Origin: a virus
IMG/VR virus record: IMGVR_UViG_3300030061_002579
Coordinates: 1-31,060 of that record
Reading direction: 5' to 3' (one strand)
Length of the DNA: 31,060 nucleotides
The notes beneath the pieces were generated by a model. That model was not told where the DNA came from. It did not search any database and saw only the letters and a list, made by a program, of their open reading frames with translations. This document shows, one piece after another, positions 21,359 through 29,367 of this stretch (its first letter is position 1; the number at the start of each line of letters is the position of its first letter). A program made the position numbers and the translations under genes.

Positions 21359-22836
21359 TGAGTAAGATAGAAGTAAATGAAATAGATGCGCAATCAGGCA
21401 GTACAATTACTGTAGGATCAGCATGTAAATCAATTGCAATTCCAGGTAATGTTGTAAAAACAAATGCTGTGCAAGCTTCTGATGGTGGTAACATAATTAG
21501 TCAATGTGGAGCAACCATAACATTAGGTGCAAGTGGCGATACCGTTACTCTTGCATCAGGTTCATCTCAATCAGGGTTCGGGAGAACAGGAACTGTAAAT
21601 TGGGATACAACTAAAAAGACAGCTTCTTTCACTGCAGTAAGTGGAGAAGGTTATTTTGTAGATACTTCTAGCGCAGCAATCACAGTAACATTACCTGCTT
21701 CACCTTCTCAAGGGGATATCGTAGCCGTAGCAGATTATGCTGGAACTGCAGGAACTAATGCGATTACATTAGCAAGAAATGGTTCTAACTTTGAAGGGGC
21801 GGCTAACGATGGTCAAATTACTGGAAATAGAAATACACTAACAGTAGTTTATGTTGACGCAACACAAGGTTGGGTACCTGTTAATGAAAATGTTGGTTCT
21901 TCAGAAAAAAATATATTTATTTCAGCAACAGGTGGAACCGTTACAACTTGCGGAGATTTTAAAATTCACACGTTTACAGGGCCTGGAACTTTTTGTGTTT
22001 CAGCGGGTGCAGGTCCAGTAGCAAAAGTAGATTATGTAATAGTAGCTGGTGGAGGTGGTGCTGGTGGTTCTACTAACCCTGGTGGTGGAGGCGGCGGTGG
22101 CGGTGCTGGTGGTTACAGAGAATCACATTGCGCTACAACATCGGGACCTTACACTGCAAGTCCATTAGCAAATCCAACTTCTTTACCAATCTCACCAGGA
22201 GCAATACCTGTTACTGTAGGTGCAGGTGGAGCAGGAGGTCCTCCTAACGTAGGTGCTTCTTTTGGTAATGATTCCATATTTTCAACAATAACAGCTTTTA
22301 GAGGTGGCTATGGAGGTATGAATGGTCCAGGTTTTCCATCTCCTTATCAACCTCAACCTTGGCAACCTGCTGGAAGAGGTAGATTACAAGGTGGTTTAGG
22401 TGGTTCAGGTGGTGGAGCAGCAATTTTTAGTGGTCAAGGAAATGCTTGTGGTAACACACCACCAGTAAGTCCTCCTCAAGGAAGTCCAGGTGGTGATGGT
22501 GGATCTGCATCACAATATGGTGGTGGAGGTGGCGGTGGAGCTACAGCAGCAGGAGCAGATGCTAATCCAAATGGTGGGAATGGTGGAGCTGGAGCAACAT
22601 CATCAATTACTGGATCACCAGTTACGAGAGCTGGAGGTGGAGGTGGAGCCTCTACGAGTGGAACTGATGGTTCAGGAGGATCAGGAGGCGGAGGAAACGC
22701 AACTTCTCCTGGTGGCACAGGAGGTGCAGGATCAACTAACACTGGAGGTGGTGGAGGTGCTGGTGGATCACCAACGAATGCTACAGGTGGTGCAGGTGGC
22801 TCTGGTATAGTAATAATAAGGTATAAATTTCAATAA
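21358..22836 (+). CDS. Glycine-rich tail adhesin-like protein 1
   Basis: This 492-residue protein is the first of three tandem paralogues. Residues 1-75 form a beta-rich N-terminal repeat region (NAVQASDGGNIISQCGATIT). Residues 76-180 are a shared middle domain (GYFVDTSSAAITVTLPASPS). Near 187-215 comes ATGGTVTTCGDFKIHTFTGP, then a glycine-rich C-terminal region to residue 480, with PPVSPPQG at 368-375, ending SGIVIIRYKFQ. Phage tips rich in glycine can pack as polyglycine II helices that expose variable loops to bind the host (known for some tail adhesins). Receptor binding is therefore likely. The ATG overlaps the preceding stop. Confidence 0.85.
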   Translation: MSKIEVNEIDAQSGSTITVGSACKSIAIPGNVVKTNAVQASDGGNIISQCGATITLGASGDTVTLASGSSQSGFGRTGTVNWDTTKKTASFTAVSGEGYFVDTSSAAITVTLPASPSQGDIVAVADYAGTAGTNAITLARNGSNFEGAANDGQITGNRNTLTVVYVDATQGWVPVNENVGSSEKNIFISATGGTVTTCGDFKIHTFTGPGTFCVSAGAGPVAKVDYVIVAGGGGAGGSTNPGGGGGGGGAGGYRESHCATTSGPYTASPLANPTSLPISPGAIPVTVGAGGAGGPPNVGASFGNDSIFSTITAFRGGYGGMNGPGFPSPYQPQPWQPAGRGRLQGGLGGSGGGAAIFSGQGNACGNTPPVSPPQGSPGGDGGSASQYGGGGGGGATAAGADANPNGGNGGAGATSSITGSPVTRAGGGGGASTSGTDGSGGSGGGGNATSPGGTGGAGSTNTGGGGGAGGSPTNATGGAGGSGIVIIRYKFQ

Positions 22837-22838
22837 TT

Positions 22839-24500
22839 ATGACAAGTAAAATAAAAGTAGATAATATAACAGACCAAGATGATAACGCAGTTATCTCTAG
22901 ATGTGGTTCAACACATACAGTAACTGCTGAAGTTTATAAAGCAGATACTATTAAAGATACAAGTAATAATACTTATATTGCTAAATGTGGTACAACTTTA
23001 ACTCTTGGTGGATCTGGTCAAACATTAGCTTTAGCAGCAGGAACAACAAATGAATTAGGTGGTGGAGGTATTGATTGGCAAACAACTCCTAAGACAGCTA
23101 ATTTTAATGCAGCAGCAGGAGAAGGATATTTTGTAGATACTTCATCTAATGAAGTAACAGTTACCTTACCAGCAGGAGTTGCTGGTGAATCAGTAACTGT
23201 TTTAGATTATATAGCTAATGCAAATACAAATGAAATATTTTTAAAACCACAGTCAGGTGAAAAAATTGAAGGTGGCACAGATGGTCAAGTTGTAGCTACA
23301 ATTAGGCAAGCAACTACTTTAGTATATTCGGGTTCTACTCAAGGCTGGTTAGTATCAAGTTCAGGAGATTCAGGTCCTATTCAAACTCCTACAATCACTT
23401 TTGCTACTGCTTCAGGATCTTTAGGAACACTCGATGATAATAATAGAACAGACCCTAATGGTAATTTATCTCCTGTTACTGCAACGGCAAATTTTGGAAC
23501 TTTAACATATTCAATACAATCCGGATCACTACCTTCAGGTTTAACTTTAAATTCCTCTACAGGTGCGTTTGTTGGATCTGCAGATTCTGTAGGAACCAAC
23601 ACTACTTCAAATTTTACTGTTCGAGCCACTATTACAGAAACAGGCACATTTTCTGATAGAGCTTTTAGTATTACAGTTCAATCAGCTCTTTTTGTAACAG
23701 CAACAGGTGGAACAGTTAATACTACAGGTGATTTTAAAATTCATACTTTCAACGGTCCTGGTACTTTTACAGTTTCTTGTGCTGGAAATCCTACAGGCTC
23801 TAACACTGTAGATTATATGGTTGTCGCTGGAGGAGGTGCTGCACATACCTCTGGACCTGGTGGAAAAGGTGGCGGTGGAGGAGCAGGAGGATTTAGAACA
23901 TCTTCTGGTGCTGCCTCTGGATGTTATTCTACATCACCATTAGGATCAGGTGTTTCTGCACTTCCAGTATCAGTTCAAGGTTATCCAATTACAGTCGGAG
24001 GAGGAGGTAGTGGAGCACCAAATAGAGTAGGAACTTCTAACAGTGGGGGAAGTTCAAGTTTTTCAAATATAACATCTGCAGGAGGTGGAGCAGCTGGTGG
24101 TAATGAATCATCTGGTAATGGAACAAACGGAACGTCTGGAGGATCAGGCGGTGGTGGAGGGGGTGGTAGCTCTTTCAATGGAAGTGGTGGTTCTGGAAAT
24201 TCTCCACCTGTAAGTCCACCACAAGGAAATTCTGGAGGTTCATCGTCATCAAGCCCACAAAGAGGTGGTGGAGGTGGCGGAGCTGGAGGATCTGGTGGTA
24301 CACAAGGCGCTGGATCAGGAACATCAAGTTCTATTACTGCTAGTCCAGTTACTTATTCAGAAGGTGGTACAGGTTTTCCTGGACCTGCTTCTGGAGGACC
24401 TTCTAACAGTGGAGATGGAGGAAGTGGTACTAGAGGTGAAAATGTTCCCGCAGCAGGTGGAGGTTCTGGTATAGTGGTGATAAGGTATAAGTTTCAATAG
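22839..24500 (+). CDS. Glycine-rich tail adhesin-like protein 2, with an Ig-like insert
   Basis: At 553 residues this is the longest paralogue. It has the same N-terminal and middle domains (GYFVDTSSNEVTVTLPAG). An extra domain of about 90 residues lies between them and the glycine-rich part: FGTLTYSIQSGSLPSGLTLN then STGAFVGSADSVGTNTTSNF, a clear He_PIG-type putative Ig fold. The glycine-rich part again follows ATGGTVNTTGDFKIHTFNGP, has PPVSPPQG at 456-463, and ends SGIVVIRYKFQ. The Ig-like insert may lengthen the fibre or bind glycans. There is no ribosome site of note, so translation probably follows from the upstream gene two bases away. Confidence 0.85.
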   Translation: MTSKIKVDNITDQDDNAVISRCGSTHTVTAEVYKADTIKDTSNNTYIAKCGTTLTLGGSGQTLALAAGTTNELGGGGIDWQTTPKTANFNAAAGEGYFVDTSSNEVTVTLPAGVAGESVTVLDYIANANTNEIFLKPQSGEKIEGGTDGQVVATIRQATTLVYSGSTQGWLVSSSGDSGPIQTPTITFATASGSLGTLDDNNRTDPNGNLSPVTATANFGTLTYSIQSGSLPSGLTLNSSTGAFVGSADSVGTNTTSNFTVRATITETGTFSDRAFSITVQSALFVTATGGTVNTTGDFKIHTFNGPGTFTVSCAGNPTGSNTVDYMVVAGGGAAHTSGPGGKGGGGGAGGFRTSSGAASGCYSTSPLGSGVSALPVSVQGYPITVGGGGSGAPNRVGTSNSGGSSSFSNITSAGGGAAGGNESSGNGTNGTSGGSGGGGGGGSSFNGSGGSGNSPPVSPPQGNSGGSSSSSPQRGGGGGGAGGSGGTQGAGSGTSSSITASPVTYSEGGTGFPGPASGGPSNSGDGGSGTRGENVPAAGGGSGIVVIRYKFQ

Positions 24501-24507
24501 GTAAATT

Positions 24508-25926
24508 ATGAGTGAAGTAAAAGTAAATAAAATTAGTCCAAGAACAGCGTGTGGTACGACTACATTAGGAGATAGTGGAGATACATTCACAATTCCTGCT
24601 GGTGTAACTATTACAAACTCTGGAACAGCAGCAGGATTTGGTTCTACTGGTGAAATATCTTGGGACACTACAAAAAAAACAGGTGATTTTACAGGAGCTT
24701 CAGGTGTAGGATATTTTGTAGATACAACAAGTGGAGTTGTAACAGTAACTTTACCAAGTTCGCCTAGTGCAGGAAATGTAGTGGGTGTTTCAGATTATAA
24801 TGGAACTGCAGGCATAAACAATATTACTATTGCTAGAAATGGTTCTAACATAAATGGTGATGCTTCTAATTTTACAATATCTAAAGATTTTTCAGCTGTT
24901 CAACTTATTTATATAGATGCAACAGTTGGTTGGCAAACTGTATTTACAGGAAGCACTTCAGACGTACAAAATCCTTTTTTAACAGCAACAGGTGGTACAG
25001 TAACAACTTGTGGAGATTTTAAAGTTCACACATTTACAGGTCCAGGAACTTTTACAGTTTCAACACTAGGTACAACTGCATCTAATAATGAAGTAGATTA
25101 TTTAGTAGTAGCTGGTGGCGGTGGTGGAGCTGTAGATATCGGCGGCGGTGGTGGCGGTGGTGGTACTAGATTTAGAGCTGGAACTTTTTCTGTTCCTAGC
25201 CCACTTGCACCAATAGGTGCGCCAGCAGGAGTTACAGTAACAGCTACTGCTTTCCCAATTACAGTTGGTGCGGGCGGAACTGCTAGCGCATCACCACCCG
25301 CTCCTGTTGGAGGATCCGGAGGTGTTTCAACTTTTTCAACAATTACATCAGCTGGAGGAGGTGGTGGAGGAAAATTATTAACTGCAGGAGTCAACGGTGG
25401 AAATGGTGGTGGAGCTGGTGGTCCAAATTCAGCTGCTGGTCCTATAGCAGGAGGATCTGGAAATACACCGCCTGTTAGTCCCGCTCAAGGAAAAAATGGT
25501 GGTACTGCTTTAGGAGGAACTCCTTATAGTCCAGGACCAAATTTTGATGGAGCTGGTGCAGGTGGTGGCGGAGTTCAATCTGCTGGTTCCAACAGTGGAC
25601 CTACTTCTCCTCCCTCTCCCGCTTTTGTTGCAACTGGAGCTGGTCCTGGTGGTGCAGGAATGCCTTTTCCAGCAAATTCTTTTCAATCTTCTGCTACAGG
25701 TTATGGTGGCGGAGGCGGTGGTGGTGGTTACAATTGTGGTGGTGGTAATCCAAGACCTGCAGGAACAGCTACAGATGGTGGTGGTGCTGGTGGTTTTACT
25801 GGCGGACAAGCAGGAACAGCAGGAACAACCAATAGAGGTGGTGGCGGTGGCGGTGGCGCAGGAGCTAATGGTGCTGGTGCAGCCGGTGGATCAGGTATAG
25901 TAATAATAAGGTACAAATTTCAATAA
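24508..25926 (+). CDS. Glycine-rich tail adhesin-like protein 3
   Basis: This 472-residue paralogue has a shorter N-terminal repeat region (about residues 1-45), then the common middle domain (GYFVDTTSGVVTVTLPSSPS), ATGGTVTTCGDFKVHTFTGP, and a long glycine-rich region. It carries PPVSPAQG at 321-328 and the same end, SGIVIIRYKFQ. The glycine-rich loops differ much from the other two, while the ends stay conserved at protein and DNA level. The stop overlaps the ATG of the first oxygenase gene (TAATG), tying fibre and oxygenase translation together. Confidence 0.85.
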   Translation: MSEVKVNKISPRTACGTTTLGDSGDTFTIPAGVTITNSGTAAGFGSTGEISWDTTKKTGDFTGASGVGYFVDTTSGVVTVTLPSSPSAGNVVGVSDYNGTAGINNITIARNGSNINGDASNFTISKDFSAVQLIYIDATVGWQTVFTGSTSDVQNPFLTATGGTVTTCGDFKVHTFTGPGTFTVSTLGTTASNNEVDYLVVAGGGGGAVDIGGGGGGGGTRFRAGTFSVPSPLAPIGAPAGVTVTATAFPITVGAGGTASASPPAPVGGSGGVSTFSTITSAGGGGGGKLLTAGVNGGNGGGAGGPNSAAGPIAGGSGNTPPVSPAQGKNGGTALGGTPYSPGPNFDGAGAGGGGVQSAGSNSGPTSPPSPAFVATGAGPGGAGMPFPANSFQSSATGYGGGGGGGGYNCGGGNPRPAGTATDGGGAGGFTGGQAGTAGTTNRGGGGGGGAGANGAGAAGGSGIVIIRYKFQ

Positions 25927-26537
25927 TGAATTTCGAAACAATACCTTTGTTTTCACATCCTATTAATATTTTTAATTTAAATTTTAATACGCAACAAAGT
26001 GAGAAAATACAAGAAATTATTAATTCAACAGAATATAGATTAAACGATAGTGGTAATGCTTTTATAAGTAAAAATTTAAAAGTTTTAGAATATCCAAAAT
26101 TAAATTTTTTAAAAGATGAATTTAGCAAAGCACTCAATGAATTTAACGAAAAAATTATGGGTTATGAAAAAAATAATTTAAAAATTACTACAAGTTGGTT
26201 TACTAAATGTGAGCCAGGTCAACAGTCCCACAGACACAACCACAAAAATAGTTTATATTCAGGAGTCTACTATAACAATGTAGATGATTATTCAAAAATA
26301 TTATTTTATAATAATGATTGGAGAGGAAACAATTATCAATTAAAAATAAATGATTACAATTTTTATAATTCAGATACATGGTCAATAGAACCTAAAAGCG
26401 GTTCTTTAATCATATTTCCCTCTTACTTATCACATAAAATAATAAAAAATAATTCTACAAAAACTAGGTATTCTTTAGCTTTTAATTGTATTCCTAGACC
26501 CCCATATGGGGATGCAGATTCTTCTGTGAGGTCTTGA
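25926..26537 (+). CDS. 2OG-Fe(II) oxygenase family protein, TIGR02466-like
   Basis: This 203-residue protein shows the double-stranded beta-helix pattern of Fe(II)/2-oxoglutarate oxygenases. TSWFTKCEPGQQSHRHNHKN at 89-108 holds the first metal ligands (H102, H104 or H106). LIIFPSYLSHKI at 161-172 supplies H170, and TRYSLAFN supplies R181 to hold 2-oxoglutarate. The layout resembles the TIGR02466 group common in marine phages. The reaction would be hydroxylation or other oxidation of an unknown substrate. It starts on the stop of the third adhesin gene, and its last codons carry the -35 of a promoter for the next gene. Confidence 0.8.
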   Translation: MNFETIPLFSHPINIFNLNFNTQQSEKIQEIINSTEYRLNDSGNAFISKNLKVLEYPKLNFLKDEFSKALNEFNEKIMGYEKNNLKITTSWFTKCEPGQQSHRHNHKNSLYSGVYYNNVDDYSKILFYNNDWRGNNYQLKINDYNFYNSDTWSIEPKSGSLIIFPSYLSHKIIKNNSTKTRYSLAFNCIPRPPYGDADSSVRS

Positions 26538-26562
26538 ATAGAATTAAAAACAAATATATAAT
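26534..26562 (+). promoter_or_regulatory. Sigma70-type promoter at the end of the first oxygenase gene
   Basis: TTGAAT at 26534-26539 and a perfect TATAAT at 26557-26562 are 17 bases apart. The start would fall near 26569, downstream of AGGAG (26563-26567) and about five bases before ATG 26574. Transcripts from here would be nearly leaderless, while read-through mRNA keeps the ribosome site. Confidence 0.55.
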
Positions 26563-26573
26563 AGGAGTTAATT

Positions 26574-27023
26574 ATGGCACATTTTGCAAAACTAGGAGCT
26601 AACAGTAAAGTTATTCAAGTATTAACACTTGATAATAAAGATATGTTAAATGCTGACGGAGTTGAAGACGAAGCAGTAGGACAACAATATTTAGAAACAC
26701 ATAATAATTGGCCTGCACAAATGTGGATTCAAACTTCATACAATACATCAGGTAATCAACATAAAGATGGCGGAACACCTTTAAGAGGTAATTACGCAGG
26801 TATAGGTTACACTTGGGACGAAGATGATCAAATATTTTGGCCTAAAAAACCTTATGCATCTTGGGTAAAACACATGGAATCAGCTTCTTGGAAATCACCA
26901 ATCGGTGATGCTCCAGCATTAACTACTGAACAAGAATCACAAAATGAAGCTGGTACTCATGATTGGAATTACGTTTGGAATGAAGATAACACAACTTGGG
27001 ATTTGACAGACTTTAAAGCATAA
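26574..27023 (+). CDS. Tail-associated protein of a common marine phage type
   Basis: This 149-residue protein starts MAHFAKLGANSKVIQVLTLD then NKDMLNADGVEDEAVGQQYL. It contains QTSYNTSG, GNYAGIGYTWDEDDQIFWP near 72-90 and PYASWVKHMESASWKSPIG. This is a distinctive small protein I associate with tail and fibre regions of marine T4-like and podovirus-like phages, often in several copies. Function unknown; a fibre tip or fibre chaperone role is plausible. It interrupts the oxygenase run and has its own promoter-like element. Confidence 0.8.
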   Translation: MAHFAKLGANSKVIQVLTLDNKDMLNADGVEDEAVGQQYLETHNNWPAQMWIQTSYNTSGNQHKDGGTPLRGNYAGIGYTWDEDDQIFWPKKPYASWVKHMESASWKSPIGDAPALTTEQESQNEAGTHDWNYVWNEDNTTWDLTDFKA

Positions 27024-27041
27024 TTTATATACGGTGGTGGT

Positions 27042-27545
27042 ATGCAAAAGAAAGTATTATCAGAAGTAAGTTTATATTACGGTGATGTGGCAATGCCTAA
27101 AGATTGGGACATTGACCGAGATAAATTATCAGGCGACATTTTACAATCATCTTCTACGAATAGAGAATTTCCATTTTCAAGAACTTGGGATATGTTGAAT
27201 ACATATATGCGAGATCATATTGGTCTTGAGTATGGTATCAATCTTGTTAATAAAAATTCTTGGGGTGATATTTATAAACCAAATCAAACATCAAAACCAT
27301 TATTAGATGTAGATCCAGTTGATCTTAGAAACTCACCAGACTTTACATTACTGTATGGTGTTAAAGTTGATAAGTGTTGGGTTCGAATACATTATGAAGA
27401 TAACAGACGTAAAGGCAGATCTTGGGATATAGAACTTACTAACAATAAATTTATTATGTTCCCATCTACGAATATGTATTACTTAACTAATAATCAAAAG
27501 GATAGTTTAAATTTCGTACAAACTATAACGTATGAATATATCTAA
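27042..27545 (+). CDS. Oxygenase-fold-like protein lacking metal ligands
   Basis: This 167-residue protein contains LYYGDVAMPKDWDIDRDKL near 11-29 and a C-terminal half, VRIHYEDNRRKGRSWDIEL then NNKFIMFPSTNMYYLTN. The FIMFPS strand aligns with the IIFPS or IVFPS strands of its neighbours. Where they have a metal-binding His (SHKI, WHRV, EHEF) it has NMYYL, and no HxD is seen upstream. It is therefore probably a degenerate double-stranded beta-helix protein, perhaps a binding or scaffolding subunit. The call depends on motif alignment by eye. It overlaps the next gene by 14 bases. Confidence 0.6.
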   Translation: MQKKVLSEVSLYYGDVAMPKDWDIDRDKLSGDILQSSSTNREFPFSRTWDMLNTYMRDHIGLEYGINLVNKNSWGDIYKPNQTSKPLLDVDPVDLRNSPDFTLLYGVKVDKCWVRIHYEDNRRKGRSWDIELTNNKFIMFPSTNMYYLTNNQKDSLNFVQTITYEYI

Positions 27546-28170
27546 TTATTATTGGTATTTTAAATCTGCATTAACACCTAGATTTTGTGATGAAGTAATT
27601 AAATATGCCAACGAACAAAAAGAAGTTATGGCAAGAACAGGTGGTTATGGTGACAGAAAATTAAACAAACAAGAAGTATTAGATTTAAAAAGAAAAAGAA
27701 ACTCTGATTTAGTATGGCTCAATGATACTTGGATATACAAAGAATTACACCCATACATTCACGAAGCAAATAAAGCAGCTGGTTGGAATTTTGATTGGGA
27801 AAGATCAGAATCTTGTCAGTTTACAAAATATAAACACAATCAGTATTATGATTGGCATTGTGATAGTTGGAATAAACCATACGACAGGGGAGATTCTAAT
27901 AATCCAGAGCATGGCAAAATTAGAAAACTATCTATGACTTGTCAGTTGACAGATGGTTCAGAATATAGTGGTGGAGAACTAGAGTTTGATTTTAGAAACT
28001 ACGATCCACATATGCGAGATGAATCAAAACATAAAATACAATGTAAAGAGATTTTACCAAAAGGTTCTATCATTGTATTTCCTTCATTTGTGTGGCATAG
28101 AGTTAAACCAGTAACATCAGGCACAAGATATAGTCTTGTTGTTTGGCATTTAGGAAAGCCGTTTAGATAA
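27532..28170 (+). CDS. 2OG-Fe(II) oxygenase, PKHD/prolyl hydroxylase-like
   Basis: This 212-residue protein has the full set of catalytic residues. HNQYYDWHCDSWNK gives H109 and D111. IIVFPSFVWHRVKPV gives H189. SGTRYSLVVWHLG gives R199 for 2-oxoglutarate. LSMTCQLTDGSEYSGGELEF at 133-152 is the typical core strand pair of P4H/PKHD-type hydroxylases. Members hydroxylate proline or other residues in proteins, and some act on small molecules; the substrate here is unknown. It is the clearest active enzyme of the cluster. Its stop shares a base with the next ATG (TAATG). Confidence 0.9.
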   Translation: MNISNYYWYFKSALTPRFCDEVIKYANEQKEVMARTGGYGDRKLNKQEVLDLKRKRNSDLVWLNDTWIYKELHPYIHEANKAAGWNFDWERSESCQFTKYKHNQYYDWHCDSWNKPYDRGDSNNPEHGKIRKLSMTCQLTDGSEYSGGELEFDFRNYDPHMRDESKHKIQCKEILPKGSIIVFPSFVWHRVKPVTSGTRYSLVVWHLGKPFR

Positions 28171-28799
28171 TGTATATAAATAATTATTTTAATACAACCA
28201 TTTGGTCAGAACAAAAACCAGAGTTTGTAAAATCATTAAACAAAGCTTCTAATAAGTATATTAAAGATGCAAGAAACAGAGAAAAGAAATTTATTAAAGA
28301 ACACGGTGACTTTGGAAGATCGTATCATTCAACACCACTCACAATGGATAATGACTTCTTAGATTTTAGAAATTATATTGGTCAAAAGTCTTGGGAGTAT
28401 TTAGATCACCAAGGTTATGATATGTCACAATATACAACTATGTTTAGTGAGCTATGGGTGCAAGAGTTTGCTAAAAAAGGTGGTGGTCATCATTCTGCAC
28501 ACATTCATTGGAATCAACACGTATCAGGTTTTTATTTTTTAAAGTGCAGTGATAAAACATCATACCCAATTTTTCATGAACCAAGAACAGGTGCACGTGC
28601 AACTAAATTAAAAATGAAAGATCAAAAAGGTGTATGGGGTGGTAGTGAGCTTATACATTTTAAACCTAAACCTGGAACTTTAATTATATTTCCAGGATTT
28701 TTAGAACATGAGTTTAGTGTAGATTTTGGTATAGAACCATTTAGATTTATACATTGGAACATACAAGCCGTACCAAAAGAGATGGCAAAAGATGTTTAA
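28170..28799 (+). CDS. 2OG-Fe(II) oxygenase family protein, TIGR02466-like
   Basis: This 209-residue protein has ELWVQEFAKKGGGHHSAHIH at 94-113 followed by WNQHVSGFYFLK, a His-rich strand for the first metal ligands. TLIIFPGFLEHEFSV supplies H180 and EPFRFIHWN supplies R192. The arrangement matches the first enzyme of the cluster (25926) more than the PKHD type at 27532, so at least two subfamilies are present. Substrate unknown. It overlaps the next gene by eight bases, consistent with joint translation. Confidence 0.8.
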   Translation: MYINNYFNTTIWSEQKPEFVKSLNKASNKYIKDARNREKKFIKEHGDFGRSYHSTPLTMDNDFLDFRNYIGQKSWEYLDHQGYDMSQYTTMFSELWVQEFAKKGGGHHSAHIHWNQHVSGFYFLKCSDKTSYPIFHEPRTGARATKLKMKDQKGVWGGSELIHFKPKPGTLIIFPGFLEHEFSVDFGIEPFRFIHWNIQAVPKEMAKDV

Positions 28800-29367
28800 A
28801 GAATATAAATTACCTTTTGATTCTTTTATAGGTGGATGGTTTATACCTAAAAAAACTTGTGATGATATTGTAAAATATTTTGATGAAAATGAAGAAATGA
28901 GAACTCAAGGTAAATTTGGAACTAATAACGAATTTTACGTTGATAAAAAAACTAAAGATTCAACAGACATATCTATAAATAATTATAATCTTGATGATGA
29001 AATAATTGAATACAGAAAACAATTACAAAAAGTATTAAATCTTTATCAAAAAAGATATGAAACTGTAAAAAATCTTTCTAAATTTAATCTTGAAGGTTTT
29101 AACATACAAAAATATCCAAAAAAAGGTGGCTATAAAATTTGGCATAATGAAAGAAGAAGTCCTTTTACTGCAAGAAGAGTATTAACTTTTATGACTTATT
29201 TAAATGATTGTGATAGTGGAGGAACAGAATTTATGTATCAAAAATTAATTACACCTGCAAAAAAAGGATTAACTTTAATTTGGCCTGTTGATTTTACACA
29301 CATACATAGAAGCCAAATTTGTAATCAAGAAAAAATAATAACAACAGGATGGTTTTATTTTATATGA
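28792..29367 (+). CDS. 2OG-Fe(II) oxygenase-like protein with HxE site
   Basis: This 191-residue protein has FNIQKYPKKGGYKIWHNERR at 103-122, where H118 and E120 stand in the usual HxD position. RRVLTFMTYLNDCDSGGTEF at 128-147 is the P4H-like core, LTLIWPVDFTHIHRSQ supplies H170 or H172, and KIITTGWFYF ends the fold. Lys181 may take the part of the Arg that usually holds 2-oxoglutarate, as in prolyl 4-hydroxylases. HxE in place of HxD is accepted by some members of the superfamily. Substrate unknown. Its stop overlaps the next start (ATGA). Confidence 0.75.
   Translation: MFKEYKLPFDSFIGGWFIPKKTCDDIVKYFDENEEMRTQGKFGTNNEFYVDKKTKDSTDISINNYNLDDEIIEYRKQLQKVLNLYQKRYETVKNLSKFNLEGFNIQKYPKKGGYKIWHNERRSPFTARRVLTFMTYLNDCDSGGTEFMYQKLITPAKKGLTLIWPVDFTHIHRSQICNQEKIITTGWFYFI

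Noticed and set aside
22476-25916. Long open frames rich in Pro, Leu or Val opposite or out of frame with the glycine-rich adhesin genes
   Set aside because: GGN-rich coding DNA gives open CCN- or GTN-rich frames on other strands or frames automatically. They have no ribosome sites and no natural composition.
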